Source: Ophiocordyceps camponoti-saundersi (nom. inval.)
Taxonomy: Eukaryota > Ascomycota > Sordariomycetes > Hypocreales > Ophiocordycipitaceae
Reading direction: 5' to 3'
Length of the DNA: 64,000 nt
Assembly: GCA_003339415.1 (NCBI GenBank)
Contig: PDHQ01000021.1
Location: 162,391-226,390, forward strand
Shown in pieces: positions 1-10,153 of this stretch. The number at the start of each line of letters is the position of its first letter. The stretch's first letter is position 1. Both the position numbers and the translations under genes were made by a program. The notes under the pieces are model-generated. The model was not told the origin of the DNA. It saw only the letters and a program-made list of their open reading frames with translations, and searched no databases.

Positions 1-1986
1 CGGCATGGTGGTAAAGACCAATTCGCCTCTCACCCATAAAGCTCGCGAGGGCGTCATGGAATTTCTCCTGGCCAACCACCCCCTTGACTGTCCCATCTGC
101 GACCAGGGTGGCGAATGCGACCTTCAGGACCAGTCGATGCGCTATGGCGCCGATCGAGGACGATTCCACGAGATGGGGGGCAAGCGAGCCGTCGAAGATA
201 AGAACATTGGGCCCCTGATCAAGACGTCGATGAACCGTTGCATCCACTGCACCAGATGTGTACGGTTCGCCAACGACATCGCCGGCGCTCCGGAGCTGGG
301 CTCTACCGGACGAGGAAACGATTTGCAAATCGGCACCTATCTCGAGCAGAATCTCGGCTCGGAGCTGTCGGCCAATGTCATCGATCTCTGCCCCGTCGGC
401 GCCTTGACTTCGAAGCCGTATGCCTTTCGGGCTCGGCCTTGGGAGCTCAAGCACACCGAGTCTGTCGATGTGCTAGACGGCTTGGGTTCCAACATTCGCA
501 TCGACTCTAGAGGTCTCGAGGTCATGCGCATCCTGCCCCGCCTCAACGATGACGTCAACGAAGAATGGATCAACGATAAGACCCGATTTGCTTGTGACGG
601 CCTCAAGACGCAACGTCTGACGGTGCCGCTAATCCGACGGGACGGCAAATTTCAACCTGCAGAATGGGGAGAGGCCCTGGGTGAGGTAACGAGGGCATTT
701 CAGGAGAAAAAGCCCGAAGGCAATGAATTCAAGATCATCGCCGGGGCTCTGACCGATGTCGAGTCTTTGGTTCTGGCTAAGGAGCTGGCCAACAAGCTGG
801 AGTCTGAAAATCTCGCGCTGGATACTCCAGGTGGTGACCGGCCGCTCGCCCACGGCGTGGACGTGAGGTCGAATTACCTATTCAACTCAAGAATCTGGGG
901 CATCGAGGAATCGGACTGCATGCTGATCGTGGGATGCAATCCTCGTCTAGAGGCGGCAGTACTGAACGCTCGCATCCGGAAGCAGTGGCTCCGTTCCGAT
1001 CTCGAAATCGGCGTCGTGGGACAGACGTGGGATTCGACCTTTGAATTTGAGCATCTCGGCTTTGACCTCGCCGCCTTGAAAGAGGCCCTGACCGGCCCGT
1101 TTGGCAAGAAGCTTCAGGATGCCAAGAAACCGATGATCATACTAGGCTCCGGCGTTACGGATCACGTCGACGCTAGGGCCATGTACGAGACGGTTGGTGC
1201 TTTTGTGCAAAGGAACGCGGCCAAGTTCACGACGCCGGAGTGGAACGGATACAACGTTTTGCAAAGAGAGGCGTCGAGAGTGGGCGCCTTCGAGGTCGGC
1301 TTCGTCCCGCCGTCATTGGCGGTGGCCGAGACCAAGCCCAAGTTCATATGGCTGTTGGGCGCTGACGAGCTGAAGGCGGCCGACATTCCGAAGGACGCCT
1401 TTGTCGTATACCAGGGGCACCACGGCGATCGAGGCGCGCAACTCGCCGACATCATCCTTCCTGGTGCCGCCTACACTGAGAAGGCGAGTACTTATGTGAA
1501 CACGGAGGGGAGAGCACAGACGACACGCGCTGCTACGTCGCTTCCAGGCGCGGCACGGACCGATTGGAAGATCCTGCGCGCGGTGAGCGAGTTCTTGGAC
1601 GTGCCGCTACCGTACGACGACGTGGCAGCGGTACGAGATCGCATGGCGGACATCAGTCCGGCCCTGCTGGCCTACGACGTGGTCGAGCCGGTGGCGCTGC
1701 AGCAGCTGAGCAAGGTGCAGCTAGTGGACCAGAACCGGGGCGCCAAGGTCGCCGGGTCGCCACTGGGAAATGCGATCGACAACTTTTACTTTACAGACGT
1801 CATCTCGAGGAGGTAGGATTTATTCCCGTTTCTTGTGTGGGCTGACAGAGATGCTGACGTTGTTTCAGCTCACCGACGATGGCGCGCTGTTCGGCCGCAA
1901 AGGCTGCGAAGGATCCGAGGACGAACTTTATGGCTCCGGGAATGGAGGAGGACAAGCCGATGGGCCAGGTGGCGTACGGGGTCTAG
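1..1986 (+). CDS. nuo-78: NADH:ubiquinone oxidoreductase 75-78 kDa subunit (complex I), 5' partial
   Basis: This is the largest peripheral-arm subunit of mitochondrial complex I (NDUFS1/NuoG family), which carries iron-sulfur clusters that pass electrons from the FMN subunit toward ubiquinone. The window opens inside the gene, so the start and the N-terminal 2Fe-2S domain lie outside. The visible part begins GMVVKTNSPLTHKAREGVME and shows the cysteine motifs CPICDQGGEC and CIHCTRCVRF for 4Fe-4S clusters, then a molybdopterin-oxidoreductase-like domain. An intron at 1813-1868 (GTAGGA...TTTCAG) must be removed. Read unspliced, the frame stops at 1814-1816. Spliced, it continues to NFMAPGMEEDKPMGQVAYGV and a TAG at 1984-1986, matching the conserved C-terminus of the Neurospora protein as I recall it. 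Identification is very secure. A convergent gene follows on the other strand. Confidence 0.96.
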
Positions 1987-2120
1987 GATGATTCAGACGA
2001 AGGCGAGGAATACAGGAGACGGGGAGTGTTTTTCTTCGTTTCTTTTTACTACTATCTTCTTTTGGTTGCGAGCGGAGTTGGTCTGGTGCTACGTTCGGCA
2101 TCTGTATATCTAGGTACAGA

Positions 2121-2126
2121 AATAAA
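2121..2126 (+). promoter_or_regulatory. AATAAA polyadenylation signal of the complex I gene
   Basis: A canonical AATAAA hexamer lies 135 bp after the stop codon of the complex I subunit gene. It is just before the convergent gene's most distal in-frame stop at 2147, so the two 3' ends nearly abut. Confidence 0.5.
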
Positions 2127-2146
2127 TGAAAAGAATTGCCGTTGGC

Positions 2147-2485
2147 TTAACGGTCATCAGCGATAGCCACACGCTGTTTCTTCTCAGGCCGGCGAGGCTC
2201 ACTCGTGGCCGGCGGAGGCTGAGGCTGAGTCTTCGGGATGGAGCGCGGAGGCTGAGACTGAGTGCTCAAGATCGGACGCGGAGGCTGAGGCTCCAACGTC
2301 GAACGTGGAGGCTGAGGCTGGGTCTTCAGGATAGAGCGCAGAGGCGGAGGCTGATTCCTCGAGAAGGAACGCGGAGGCTGAGGTGGTTCGACCGGGCGAC
2401 GCGGCGCAACGGGTGAACCTTGCTCAGGGCGAGAGCCGGGGACAGGTACAGCGGTAGATATACCGGCGGATCGTTTGGCCCTCTC
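2147..2485 (-). other. In-frame coding-like extension beyond the TAG
   Basis: Directly after the TAG at 2486-2488 the same frame runs 112 codons to a TAA at 2147-2149. It starts ERAKRSAGISTAVPVPGSRP, continues with repeated units of the type R-S-I-L-K-T-Q-P-Q-P-P-R, and ends in a basic tail (RRPEKKQRVAIADDR). I see no plausible splice donor upstream that would skip the TAG. If the codon is read through, or edited to UGG (Trp), the protein would be 345 residues. Alternatives are a recent nonsense mutation (CAG to TAG) or a sequencing error. Confidence 0.45.
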
Positions 2486-3184
2486 CTACTGGGCCAACTT
2501 GTCCGCCTCGATCTGACGCATCTCTTTCTCCAGGGGGGCCTTCATGCGAGCGACGTGGGCGTCGAAGCCCTTGAGGTCGACCAGGGAGGAGGACACGGCC
2601 ATCATGAGTCTCCTGGCGGCTTCTTCGGACGGCGACTTTGGAGGCCGGGCCTTGGACCAGTCCGGTGGTGGGAGTTCTGTCGACGTGTTGGTAGCGGGGG
2701 CTTCCATGTTTGCTATCATTGCTGCGCGGTCGGCGGAGAGCTGTGCGAGGTGGTCCTCATCCTTGGCCTTGTCATCATCATCGTTAACATCAACCTCAAC
2801 GTCGTTTGATTTTTTCCCATTTTGGTATTCGAAGTCCATTTCATCGTTTACCTCATCTTCATTCATGTTGTCGATGTTCGATTTCTTAAGCGGTAGGGAA
2901 GCATCGTGCAATATCCGGATGCACTCTCGACGGTAGAGGCCGCGGATGTTAGATTTCACCTGCTCTGCGTTTGCGTCTATCCTCTTCAGCTTCTCTGCGA
3001 GGGCAGCGCGAGGTTGAGGCTCGGATTTGGAGAGGGGATTCGCTGTTGGCTGCGTTGTTGTCTTGGTCGTCATGGGGATGGATTTGAGGGGGACGAAGAT
3101 TGCAGGTGCGAGGGAGGTAAGTGGTGGTGGTGGTCCTGGTTGGGTGGGACGAGGGTCGCCTTTTTCTTTTTCTGGCTGGCCCAT
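2486..3184 (-). CDS. Unrecognised charged protein with an in-frame TAG stop
   Basis: The open frame from an ATG in a good context (AAAATGGG) at 3184 encodes 232 residues. I do not recognise the family. The N-terminus is Pro/Lys-rich. A helical segment around residues 50-90 (LAEKLKRIDANAEQVKSNIR, then GLYRRECIRILHDASLPLKK) precedes an acidic stretch rich in Asp and Glu, then a second helical region ending EKEMRQIEADKLAQ. No signal peptide or membrane segment is visible. The frame stops at a TAG at 2486-2488 but stays open afterwards for 112 more codons of Pro/Gln-rich, coding-like sequence (see the next entry). An upstream in-frame extension to 3394 is low-complexity and probably 5' UTR. The annotated C-terminus is therefore uncertain. 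Confidence 0.6.
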   Translation of the reverse strand: MGQPEKEKGDPRPTQPGPPPPLTSLAPAIFVPLKSIPMTTKTTTQPTANPLSKSEPQPRAALAEKLKRIDANAEQVKSNIRGLYRRECIRILHDASLPLKKSNIDNMNEDEVNDEMDFEYQNGKKSNDVEVDVNDDDDKAKDEDHLAQLSADRAAMIANMEAPATNTSTELPPPDWSKARPPKSPSEEAARRLMMAVSSSLVDLKGFDAHVARMKAPLEKEMRQIEADKLAQ

Positions 3185-4366
3185 TTTTGCTTTTTCTGAG
3201 TGAAGGGCGCTCGGTGGATGGATGGGAGGGAAGAGGTTGGGTGAGGTGAAGTGAGTGGAGGGGGGGTTTGAGGGGGAGAGGTGTGGTGAGTGGAGGTGAG
3301 AAGAGGTGAGTGAAGGTGAGAAGAGGTGAGGGGGTGAAGGTGAGTGGGCAGGGCTGAGATTTGTCAGCTTTTCTGTAGTAGAATCTGTTGACACTTGACA
3401 CTTGACAGGCAGGGAGTTCGCTCCCTTGTTTGTCGAGACAGCGGCATCCTATTGGTCGACAAGAGGGCGCCGTTTGACGCACCACCGAGGTACTTGGCCG
3501 TAGACGTCGAGAGCTCAAGATCATGGCCCTACGTCGTGGTACCGAGGCTCTTCTCTCCTAGAGACATACACTGCCAGTCAAGCCTCACAATCGTCGAATC
3601 TCGGCTAAGCAGCATGCTAAACAAGCTGATATGGACATACATACTATCGTGATGCTCACACGAGAAAAGCTTCATCTACCGACCAAGTCTCTTCATCAGC
3701 AGAACCGGGATTCGGTTGAACACAGGCTCCCCATGGCGCCAACCGGGCAGCTGAAAGATTGCGGAACTTAGGAAGTTCCTGCAAGACGGCGTTTAGGTTC
3801 GTGCACGGAGGAATCAATACAACGTCTGCCGTCCTATAACTGACTTTCACCCCTTTTTCATGCACATGTGCGTACAGATACATGTCACGGATAACACGGA
3901 TAACGGCGAGGTAAAGAAATGCAAGACATGTTCAGACAGGCAACACTTACATACATAGTTCAGCCAGCCATAACGACTGCTCGTCGATAGCTGAAACGTC
4001 ATACGTGATCGGTCGGACCGAGGCCTCTTCTCATGGTCTGATGCAAAGGCTGCAGGCGCCTACATGCTCAATATACATACACACAATATAGCGGTATAAA
4101 TCTCTATCGAATTATACGTAACCATAAATATGTAGGTTTATGCCGTTGAGCACGACGATGCGGCTGCCTGGTTTACGAATGTAGTATCCAGGCAAGTACG
4201 ATGAAACGCAACGGAACTCCTCGTGGCGAAATTGTGGTGTGCGTGGGAAGATGTTACCTAAAGGCTTGAGTAATGATATGCAAGCATATACTGATTCGGC
4301 TTCAGTATCTGCTTGCCACTTCATCTACTAGAGCGAGACGAACCTGTTCCTACCGGTCACACTGGT
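3185..4366. other. Intergenic, no gene seen
   Basis: 3185-3350 is a GT/GA-rich low-complexity stretch, probably the leader of the minus-strand gene. The rest is AT-richer sequence with short open frames of no coding character. Confidence 0.6.
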
Positions 4367-4374
4367 TATAAGAG
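4367..4374 (+). promoter_or_regulatory. TATA box (TATAAGAG) of the orphan gene
   Basis: TATAAGAG lies about 155 bp upstream of the ATG at 4527, in a GC-balanced context. It is followed by a CT-rich leader typical of filamentous fungi. Confidence 0.4.
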
Positions 4375-4526
4375 CCGCTCCGTCGCCACAGATCTCTCCT
4401 AGCACATGTTTGAATACCGCACACATCTCCAGAAGAACATGTGAGCTTCGTCTCGTCTTGGGATATTACTCTCAGTCTTTTCTTACATCTCCCTCTTCAA
4501 GCCTTCCTCATCTCTGATAATCCATC

Positions 4527-6530
4527 ATGCCCTACAACGCCCGGACAGCTGATCTTTCCGAGCTGGCTTCAACCGGCGGCTTGGTCGATCCCCGGGCTCA
4601 ACGCCAATTCGTCTTCAACGATAGGATGTCCTGTCGGGATGTGAAGGACTTTGCTTCCCGACTATCCTCGGTCTCACCTTGGCGCTCGACAGGTGATGTC
4701 GAGAGATCCGACAACGGACTTCGGAAGAACGGGACTTACAAGAATGGACGACGTGATCCTGTCTGGGATCAACTACCGCGACTTGTCGTCAGCGGTGGTC
4801 TCAGTCGTTCACCCGCCTTCGATTGCCTACCGGTCGTGTCTCACTGGGCAGATCGCACGGACGAGGCCTCTGCCGAGGATCCTGACGCCGCTATCCTCCT
4901 ATCATCTACGTGGGAGAGAGTCAGCGTGGTGGCCGAAGGGGTCAAGATGGATTCTCCCTTCGGAGCACCTGCCTGGTTACTCCAGACTCACGGTATAGGA
5001 CCGGCGAAGGCTGGGTTGAGCAAGTTCAGCCAGCAGCTCTCGGCGAAGAAGCTGGTCATGAGGCTCACACTGCCTCAACGTCTCGACACGCCTCGGACCG
5101 GGGGACTGGTCAACACGTGCGCGCGCATCTCTTGGATGCGTAACGTTCGTGTTGCTGACGCGGTTGATTGTGCCGTCGGATTGCTCTCGGATGCTTCCGC
5201 TCTGTTGGCCGCTCGTAATGAGCTGATGACGACGACGACGACGGAAACGGCTACCGTGCGTCGTCTGGCCTTTGCTGAAGTGAGGAGCATCTCGATGCCT
5301 ACATGGACTTCGGCTCGGAAACCTCTCCCTCCCAAGCTGAGCGGCTTGGCCGTCTCGCCCGACGCTTCGAGTGTGGTCGTCATCGGGGCCGAGGAATGTC
5401 AAGGCCCTCTGATCAATGCTAGTGTCTTCTCCATGGCTTTGGGTTACAACCGGGGCGTGTACGGAGGTTCCATCTCTGGCTTATGGTCTATCATGGACTC
5501 GGCCTTCGTCTTGGATTACTCTATTGGCGTTCACAATGCTTCGCTGTCCGACAGTCTCTCCTCCGCCTTTGCCGACGTGGCTGCCATCGAAGAAGCGACG
5601 GCGTCAGCTGGTCCTCACATCACCGACATCAGGATAGTCAAGGGCTGCAACTACTCATGCCTGCGGCAAAAGACCGTCATCGAAGATAGCCAGCCTCTTC
5701 CCTCTCGTCCTTGTATGGTCATCTGGGACGATTTAGCCCGGCTTGCGCGCTACAAAGTGGCCGACGCCGTCTTCTGTCACGTCTACTACGATTCCGGCGG
5801 CGGTGAACAAATGGCTGCCATCGCTGGCCTCGGCTGCGTTGTGCACGACTGGATCGATCTGGGTTCTGACCTGGCCTGCGGCGAAGTCAGCAACATCGTC
5901 CCTACTCTTGCAGGGGGGTCTCTCGACGAGGGGCCGTTGTCTGAAGTCTACTCTCGCTTGGTCGGCGCCATGATCTGGTATCGGGATAACGACCCCTATA
6001 ACCCAGCCGCCCTGTGTATTCTTTTCACACACTGGTGGCAGCTCGCCAACTGTCGTCACCGGCCCATCGCCCTCCTCGGCAGGACAGATCTCGGCATCGA
6101 AGCCGCCATCGGCGCCACGATACCGGAAGGCAGACCGTCATTGAATCACTTCCGAGCGAGCGGCACCGAGATCAAGCGCGGCCAAGAACCCTTTTCCAAC
6201 GCCGAGACCAGACTGAAATCTCTCCTCGCCTCCGACCCTTTGCCGGAAACTCTAGCCGTCGTCCATGTCCTCGTCGAGCCCGTGCTCGCCTACGTGAGGG
6301 GAGAGACTGACACGCTACCGGCTGAGAGTGAATACCTGGGTGCCATCCTCGCTGCCGAGCTGGCTTATCCCCATGGCCAGAAGATCATGGAGCTATGGGA
6401 CCTGTCCATCGTCATGTGGGAGTGTGGCGCCATGTGGGCTGCCGGAGTTGCGGGCCTCTGCTATACCCATACCGGCAACTTCAACTGTGACCGGGCTCGC
6501 GAGGACTTGTCGGAGGCCACCTGGACATGA
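4527..6530 (+). CDS. Orphan 667-residue protein, single exon
   Basis: An intronless frame of 667 codons with good coding bias starts at ATCATGCCC. I do not recognise the family with confidence. There is no signal peptide. The protein is mixed alpha-helical, with a Ser/Arg-rich N-terminal third (residues 1-110) and a helical C-terminal half rich in Trp, Asp and Ala. A conspicuous segment around residues 395-470 reads IWDDLARLARYKVAD ... VVHDWIDLGSDLACGEVSN, followed by a Trp-rich stretch (CILFTHWWQLANCRHRP). The spacing of acidic residues in helices is loosely reminiscent of the metal-binding helices of class I terpene synthases (DDxx(x) and NSE/DTE-like motifs), but this is only a suggestion. 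A conserved fungal protein of unknown function is the safe call. Its neighbours give no hint. Confidence 0.75.
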   Translation: MPYNARTADLSELASTGGLVDPRAQRQFVFNDRMSCRDVKDFASRLSSVSPWRSTGDVERSDNGLRKNGTYKNGRRDPVWDQLPRLVVSGGLSRSPAFDCLPVVSHWADRTDEASAEDPDAAILLSSTWERVSVVAEGVKMDSPFGAPAWLLQTHGIGPAKAGLSKFSQQLSAKKLVMRLTLPQRLDTPRTGGLVNTCARISWMRNVRVADAVDCAVGLLSDASALLAARNELMTTTTTETATVRRLAFAEVRSISMPTWTSARKPLPPKLSGLAVSPDASSVVVIGAEECQGPLINASVFSMALGYNRGVYGGSISGLWSIMDSAFVLDYSIGVHNASLSDSLSSAFADVAAIEEATASAGPHITDIRIVKGCNYSCLRQKTVIEDSQPLPSRPCMVIWDDLARLARYKVADAVFCHVYYDSGGGEQMAAIAGLGCVVHDWIDLGSDLACGEVSNIVPTLAGGSLDEGPLSEVYSRLVGAMIWYRDNDPYNPAALCILFTHWWQLANCRHRPIALLGRTDLGIEAAIGATIPEGRPSLNHFRASGTEIKRGQEPFSNAETRLKSLLASDPLPETLAVVHVLVEPVLAYVRGETDTLPAESEYLGAILAAELAYPHGQKIMELWDLSIVMWECGAMWAAGVAGLCYTHTGNFNCDRAREDLSEATWT

Positions 6531-7092
6531 CGATTGAAAGCTGTTCATTCACAGCAGTCTCTTTTCTAGATAGACACTTGTACATTTGATACATAGGTAG
6601 TCAAAGACACACGAGTTTCCACGTCGCGGACTTCTCTCTCTGTTTAGCAGCCCAGTGCAGTGTCACTTACCCCATGAAACGCCAAAGGTAAAGACGGCGG
6701 ACGTAACACATGAACCGAAAGTCATCTGCCGTGAGATACCTATAATGGAGTCCATTCCTCTTCTTTGTCCCCCTTTTAGTATGCGTGAGATTGATCCAAC
6801 ATTTTTATCCGAAAAGTGATGCCCGTCTAGAAGCCAATACTGCCAGCAGCGAATTCAAAGCCCTCGAGACAGGCAGGGATACCGGGAAAGTGACAGAAAC
6901 GAAGGGGAAAAAAGGGTCAAAAGGCTGTGTAGAGGCGCGTTCCCGGGAAGCGACAACACCATGCCGCTGCTTTCAAGCAAAGTCTATGGGATACTCATCC
7001 AAGAGACATTGAACCGCTGCGTGCCGTTCAGGAAGTCAAGTCCCGAGACCCGGCACGTCAAATGGGGTTGGTTGTAAGAGCCGTCGGCGGCT
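6531..7092. other. Intergenic between convergent genes
   Basis: This is the 3' side of both flanking genes. No repeat, RNA gene or convincing open frame was seen. Confidence 0.6.
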
Positions 7093-8066
7093 TCATCTGG
7101 ACGGGAGGACCTTCCGGGCATATTCCCGGGCCAGCTTGAGGGCCGCCCGCACCAGGTCCTCCAGCCGCGTATCTCTGCGTCTTCGTAACCATAGCAACAC
7201 GATGGCGAGGACGATGCAGTCGGCGATGAGATGCTTCATCACCTTCCATGCCAGCCATCTGAGCCACGCGGAGAAGCTGCGCTCTTTTTTAGACTTCCAC
7301 TCTCTCCCTGTCGAAATCTGCTCCCGCAGCGCCGCGACCTCGGCTGACAAGTTGGTGACGGCGCGGTCCATCGTTCTTTGCCAGCGACCACTCCGCTCGC
7401 CATCTGCCGTCGCGTCGTCGAGGACTTCCATCTGTCGCCGGTGAGAGCGCATCTCGGCCTCGCCCTGCTCGCTCATGGGCGTCAGCACCTTCATCGGGCC
7501 CTCGGCGCCGCTCGGTGCTTGCTGCTGATGAAGCCTGGCGGCGGCCGTGCGAGGAGAGTAATCGGATGAGCCGGACGAGTTGTGCCTGATCTGATTCCAG
7601 ACAAATTCAAGCTCGGCCACCAGCTCGGTAGCATCCCTAGACAGGTTTGTCCTGTGAGATTCGCAAAGAGATTTTAACAAAAGAGGGAGCTGTCCTACCT
7701 GGTGGTGGCGTAGCGGTGCATAGTCTCGATGAGGGCCTCGACATATCTCCGCTTCGCCTCGGTGCGACTCAGGCCTTTCTGGGAATTCCACGCATGCCAC
7801 TTGTCCCGCTCCCTCTGTAGTTCGTCGGCCGTCAACGCGGGGGACGGCGCCGGCTGCTCCATGACACCGTCGACGTCGCCCTCCATGGCTTGCTTGTAGA
7901 GCCCATATAGGCGCAGCCTGTCCGACTGCGGCGGTCGCGACGCGCCCGTCTTGGGTATCTTTTTGACAGTGTTGAGCGCATGGACGAAGACTCGATCTAC
8001 GGCAACGTCAGCCTGGCTCGAGACATGTTGGGCCGGGCCAGTAGACGCACCCACGGAGTCGGCCAT
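7093..8066 (-). CDS. ATG37: Acyl-CoA-binding, tail-region membrane protein, ATG37/ACBD5-like
   Basis: This is a two-exon gene: 7699-8066, intron 7652-7698 (GTAGGA...TCACAG, 47 bp), then 7093-7651. It encodes 308 residues. Residues about 20-122 form an acyl-CoA-binding domain with the typical helices: DRLRLYGLYKQAMEGDV and, later, KWHAWNSQKGLSRTEAKRRY plus VEALIETMHRYA. A low-complexity middle and a coiled-coil segment (MDRAVTNLSAEVAALREQIS) follow. A hydrophobic helix at about 263-278 (HLIADCIVLAIVLLWL) is flanked by RRRR and a basic C-terminal tail. ACBP plus coiled coil plus C-terminal membrane anchor is the architecture of yeast Atg37 and human ACBD5, peroxisomal membrane proteins acting in pexophagy and acyl-CoA handling. 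The family assignment is good; the ATG37 orthology is inferred from architecture. Confidence 0.85.
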
Positions 8067-8439
8067 AGTCGGGGGAGGGGTGAGCGAAGACGGTCTCGGC
8101 AGTGGCCAATGCTATTGCCGAGAGGCTCGAGCCGCCATCCACAGCGAGAGTAAAACGTCGTCGTAGGCGCGGCCAGGATTCGAGGATGCGAAGACGGGAT
8201 GAACGCGTTTGATGTTGATAAATTACAGCCGAGGCACCCCGTGCTTGTGTGACTTAGTAAGCATCGTCACACCATGGCGCATGCATCTCTGTTATCTGCA
8301 CGTCGGGATGAATAGTCGAATACTACCACCAAGGCTACCTAAGTAAGGGGTAGGTAGGGGGGAAGTAGATCCAGAGATTGCGATTGGGTATCATCGTCAT
8401 GTCTTCGAGAAGAAGAAGAGAAACAGGGGAAATCTTCCA
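8067..8439. other. Intergenic, nothing recognised
   Basis: This is the 5' flank of the ATG37-like gene and the 3' flank of the RNase III gene, both on the minus strand. There is a short GGTAGG-type run near 8340-8362 and no gene. Confidence 0.5.
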
Positions 8440-9471
8440 TCACTCCTCGGCAGCAGCGCTTGCAGCCTCTTGGAAAGCCTTCTTCTTCGCCTCGTACACG
8501 CTCATCAGCTTCTTATTCTCCAGCGCCATGGCCGCCGCCCGGTGGCCCGCCTCTTTCTTTTTCAAGGCTGTGCCCCTGCCAAGAAGCTTGTTCTTCTCAC
8601 CCCACCCATCCAGGTAGACGCCGACCGTGTAAAGAGGCAGGCCCAAGTTCTTGTCTTTGCCTATGCCAGGCATGTCTTCGTACCGTAAGACAATGCCCTT
8701 GGCCCCGATGGATGCCCTCAACTTGTCCTTGGCATTGATATCGCAGTCACCGGGCGCACAGTGAGCCGTCTTGACGCCGGGCGGCAGCGGCCGGCTTGTC
8801 ATGCGTTCGTTCTCCACAATCTGTTCCTGGATCGTCCGGCTCCAGAGGGCCTTGAGCCAGGACAGGGTATTCGCCAACCCGTGCTGCGGATCCGATAGAA
8901 TGACGGCGGCTACAAAGGCCTCGAACATGTCGCCCTGCGTCTTGAGCAGGTCCTTGTCGCTCGACCTTCCCCTGCCAGGTCCCCGACTCCTCGCCAGCTC
9001 GGAAGGGAGCTTGGCCCGCGAGGGCATGTCATACTGCTGAAAGTAGTTTGCCAGCGTGGTGTTGCGAATTAGGAGCTCTCTCAGTTGGGAGCAACGCCCA
9101 GACGGCGTGCGCGTAAAGGTCTGGTAAATGAGGCTCGAGGCGATGAGCTCGAGGTAGGCATCGCCAAGCCATTCTAGCCTTTCGTAGCTTTCTCCGTTGT
9201 CATAACCAGGGTGCGTAAAGGCAATTCTTTCAAGTTCCGGATCGAGTACTTTAGGCAGAGGAGGCAGTTCATGGGGGATTTCCGAAGATCGCCAAGGCGT
9301 GGTAACGAACAGTGAAGGTAAAGGGATTCCTGAAGGGATTCCAACGGCCGGAGTTGTCTGCCCATCCACGTCACCGTGTGAATTGTGCAGCATCCGCCTC
9401 TTACTCCCGATTTCAACCAGGTTCGGATTTTGTTTGCTGTCGCCCCAGCCGGACGCCGGACGCTTCGTCAT
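8440..9471 (-). CDS. RNT1: RNase III (Rnt1-type) with C-terminal dsRNA-binding domain
   Basis: A single exon of 343 residues starts at the ATG at 9471; the frame extends four codons further upstream but without an ATG. The RNase III signature ERLEWLGDAYLEL and the second acidic motif DMFEAFVAAVILSDP supply the metal-binding Glu/Asp residues, so catalytic activity looks intact. It is preceded by LPPLPKVLDPELERIAFTHP, as in fungal Rnt1 proteins. The C-terminal third (residues about 250-335) carries a dsRNA-binding fold ending GTALKKKEAGHRAAAMALEN. Rnt1 enzymes cleave stem-loops in pre-rRNA, snRNA and snoRNA precursors in the nucleus. Absence of helicase and PAZ domains excludes Dicer. The mitochondrial ribosomal RNase III-like proteins mL44 and mL57 lack the catalytic acids kept here. 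The gene shares a short divergent promoter with the mS33 gene. Confidence 0.9.
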   Translation of the reverse strand: MTKRPASGWGDSKQNPNLVEIGSKRRMLHNSHGDVDGQTTPAVGIPSGIPLPSLFVTTPWRSSEIPHELPPLPKVLDPELERIAFTHPGYDNGESYERLEWLGDAYLELIASSLIYQTFTRTPSGRCSQLRELLIRNTTLANYFQQYDMPSRAKLPSELARSRGPGRGRSSDKDLLKTQGDMFEAFVAAVILSDPQHGLANTLSWLKALWSRTIQEQIVENERMTSRPLPPGVKTAHCAPGDCDINAKDKLRASIGAKGIVLRYEDMPGIGKDKNLGLPLYTVGVYLDGWGEKNKLLGRGTALKKKEAGHRAAAMALENKKLMSVYEAKKKAFQEAASAAAEE

Positions 9472-9669
9472 GATGTTATTCAAAGCATACGCTGATATGG
9501 CGTTGGCCGTTTAGGAGGAGTAAGCAGCTTCTCAAGTTCAGAGTTAAAGAACTTTGATGACTCATGATGGTAGCCCCACAGCATGATCTAGGCCAATCAT
9601 ATATGACGATCAAACGTCAAACGATGACCGTCAACTACCCGTCAAGCTTGAGCTGCAAGCCACGCAAAC
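9472..9669. promoter_or_regulatory. Shared divergent promoter, RNase III / mS33
   Basis: Only 198 bp separate the two divergent start codons, so the promoters must overlap. No canonical TATA box is evident. Confidence 0.5.
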
Positions 9670-10153
9670 ATGAGCGTCCCTCGTGCTCGGTTACTGGACC
9701 TGATGAAGGTATTAGACGACTAAATTCCAAGTCATATATGCGACGCTGACGCTCGGCCGCAGGCGCAATGCCAGATCTTCGCGACGACATACAATCCTGA
9801 GAGAATCCGCATGGGCAACAAGGTCTTACGACAACGTTTGAAGGGCCCTGCTCTGGCTGCCTACTATCCAAGAAAGCTGGCGACAATCAAAGACGTGAAA
9901 CGCGAGTTTGGCCCTGAGCTTACGACCTGGGATGAAGACGAGGAAGACCGATTCGACTACATCGAAGAGTGAGGATATACTCCGATTGCAGGCGCAGAGC
10001 TTGGTTGCTAATTAGCTGGTAATAGGCTGAAACAGCGCGGCAAGAGCGCACCCAAGAAGAAGAGAACCGCTCCTGGTATGTTTAAAAGATCCTTGCCACC
10101 TTGCATGGCTAACTGTTTCAATAGTCTTCGCCTATACGAGGAAGAAGTCCTGA
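9670..10153 (+). CDS. RSM27: Mitochondrial ribosomal protein mS33 (Rsm27/MRPS33)
   Basis: This short four-exon gene is easily missed: 9670-9708, 9763-9968, 10026-10075 and 10125-10153, giving 107 residues. The introns are GTATTA...CCGCAG, GTGAGG...TAATAG and GTATGT...CAATAG. The protein starts MSVPRARLLDLMKAQCQIFA, continues with YNPERIRMGNKVLRQRLKGP and AAYYPRK, and ends with a basic tail KQRGKSAPKKKRTAPVFAYT plus RKKS. This closely follows yeast Rsm27, including the RxGxKxLxxRLKGP core and the Lys-rich C-terminus. It is a structural protein of the mitochondrial small ribosomal subunit. All splice phases join correctly and the frame closes on TGA. Confidence 0.93.

Noticed and set aside
2126..2416. 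96-codon plus-strand frame with RRLRL repeats
   Set aside because: It is the complement of the Pro/Gln repeat extension on the minus strand, and the complex I gene's polyadenylation signal lies right at its start.
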